Source: Sperchopsis tessellata (taxonomy: Eukaryota; Arthropoda; Insecta; Coleoptera; Hydrophilidae). From it: a DNA stretch of 30,209 nt. The position numbers and the translations under genes are program-made. Position 1 is the first letter of the stretch; every line of letters begins with the position of its first letter. The notes beneath the pieces are model-generated. The model was not told the DNA's origin. It made no database searches and saw only the letters and a list, made by a program, of their open reading frames with translations. Shown here piece by piece: positions 29,626 through 30,209 of this stretch. The stretch is taken from positions 1-30,209 of the forward strand of contig JAWQRN010000398.1 of NCBI GenBank assembly GCA_033557685.1, given 5' to 3'.

Positions 29626-30209
29626 GTATGCTATTATATGAAACATACAATCGGCTTTTTTTTCATTCTTCCAGAGCAGCAAATATACTCTTAAGCGCAA
29701 CTTCTAGTATCGAAGCGATTCAGAACTGTGTATGATGATGTATTGTATGATTGCTTTCCGAGTAATGTGTATGTAGTCAGTCTCGCAACTGTTATCCTTA
29801 GGACGTTGCTATGTTCATATTTTTCTCTTCAAATATGGGTTTTGCGATATGCAGATTATTTGATTCTAAATCATTCAATTCTTCTCTGAAAGACTTGATA
29901 ATTTGCCAACCATTTATCAAACAAATTTGGAGTTTATACTGCTAAGACATCGTAATTTAGATTTTTAGACTATGTCAGATATACCCTCCAACTTGACAAT
30001 TCCGTCTGCTTGTTGGGGCATATACTAGAATTATGAGTTTATAGTACTAAGCTTTTTTATTTGTAATGTTGCGGTGCTGTCAGATATGTTCTCAAACATA
30101 ACTATTATGTTAAGAATTTGTTGTTTCCTTGCCCGTACATAAATGTGTAATTTTAATATTTGATGAAAATCAAATATCAAGCAAACCGGCCAAGTCAATA
30201 TATTAAATA
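29626..30209. other. No firm feature to window end
   Basis: Apart from possible LINE linker sequence noted for the preceding entry, no gene or repeat can be supported. Confidence 0.4.

Noticed and set aside
1..30209. CRISPR array, operon, phage or rRNA/tRNA genes
   Set aside because: No regularly spaced repeats, no gene clusters with bacterial spacing and no recognisable rRNA or tRNA sequence were seen. The content is that of an insect-like nuclear genome.

Overview
The window looks like a piece of an AT-rich arthropod, most likely insect, nuclear genome. It holds long gene-poor AT tracts, microsatellites, one clear single-exon gene of the insect antigen-5/venom-allergen (CAP) type, and decayed insect-style transposons: Jockey- and RTE-like LINEs, a Penelope-like element, a Gypsy-type LTR element, mariner and pogo/Tigger DNA elements, and MITE-like inverted repeats. 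No bacterial gene organisation, rRNA, tRNA or CRISPR was seen. The order or species cannot be resolved from the sequence alone.

Layout. 1-3.6 kb: AT-rich DNA with a weak LINE linker trace (~860-1060), a minus-strand LINE reverse transcriptase piece (~1735-2140) and a probable solo LTR with an exact 5-bp target duplication (3021-3209). 3.6-6.2 kb: a 1.3-kb tandem duplication carrying an unrecognised ORF that is open in copy 2 and shifted in copy 1. 6.4 kb: a (TA)n array. 7.0 kb: a short ORF with a signal-peptide-like start. 7.3-10.4 kb: no recognisable gene. 10.4-12.3 kb: a dead pogo/Tigger (Jerky-like) transposon. 12.37-13.25 kb: the CAP gene, whose likely TATA box lies in what looks like the terminal part of that transposon. 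13.86-14.53 kb: the C-terminal part of a Jockey-type reverse transcriptase (minus). 14.68-15.0 kb: a possible LTR. 15.35-17.24 kb: an RTE-type LINE (plus) with endonuclease, linker and start of the RT; its probable 3' tail appears at 18.16-18.36 kb beyond foreign DNA. 18.57-18.78 kb: a mariner N-terminal piece. 19.45-20.32 kb: a multi-pass membrane protein pseudogene, possibly an insect chemoreceptor. 20.8-21.1 kb: an inverted repeat. 21.97-22.26 kb: a Penelope-like GIY-YIG endonuclease piece. 22.28-22.71 kb: an RTE-type RT piece. 22.71-25.70 kb: a Gypsy-type LTR element with gag and integrase but no RT. 26.76-27.32 kb: a 555-bp fold-back element. 28.08-28.32 kb: an unrecognised decayed coding piece. 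28.39-29.05 kb: an internally deleted mariner with both TIRs and TA flanks. 29.55 kb: one more LINE trace.

The CAP gene is the only feature that looks like an intact host gene, and most of the other recognisable coding sequence is transposon debris. The genes do not form a pathway. The most interesting relations are the CAP gene's position against a transposon end, the altered CAP cavity residue, and the structured fold-back elements.
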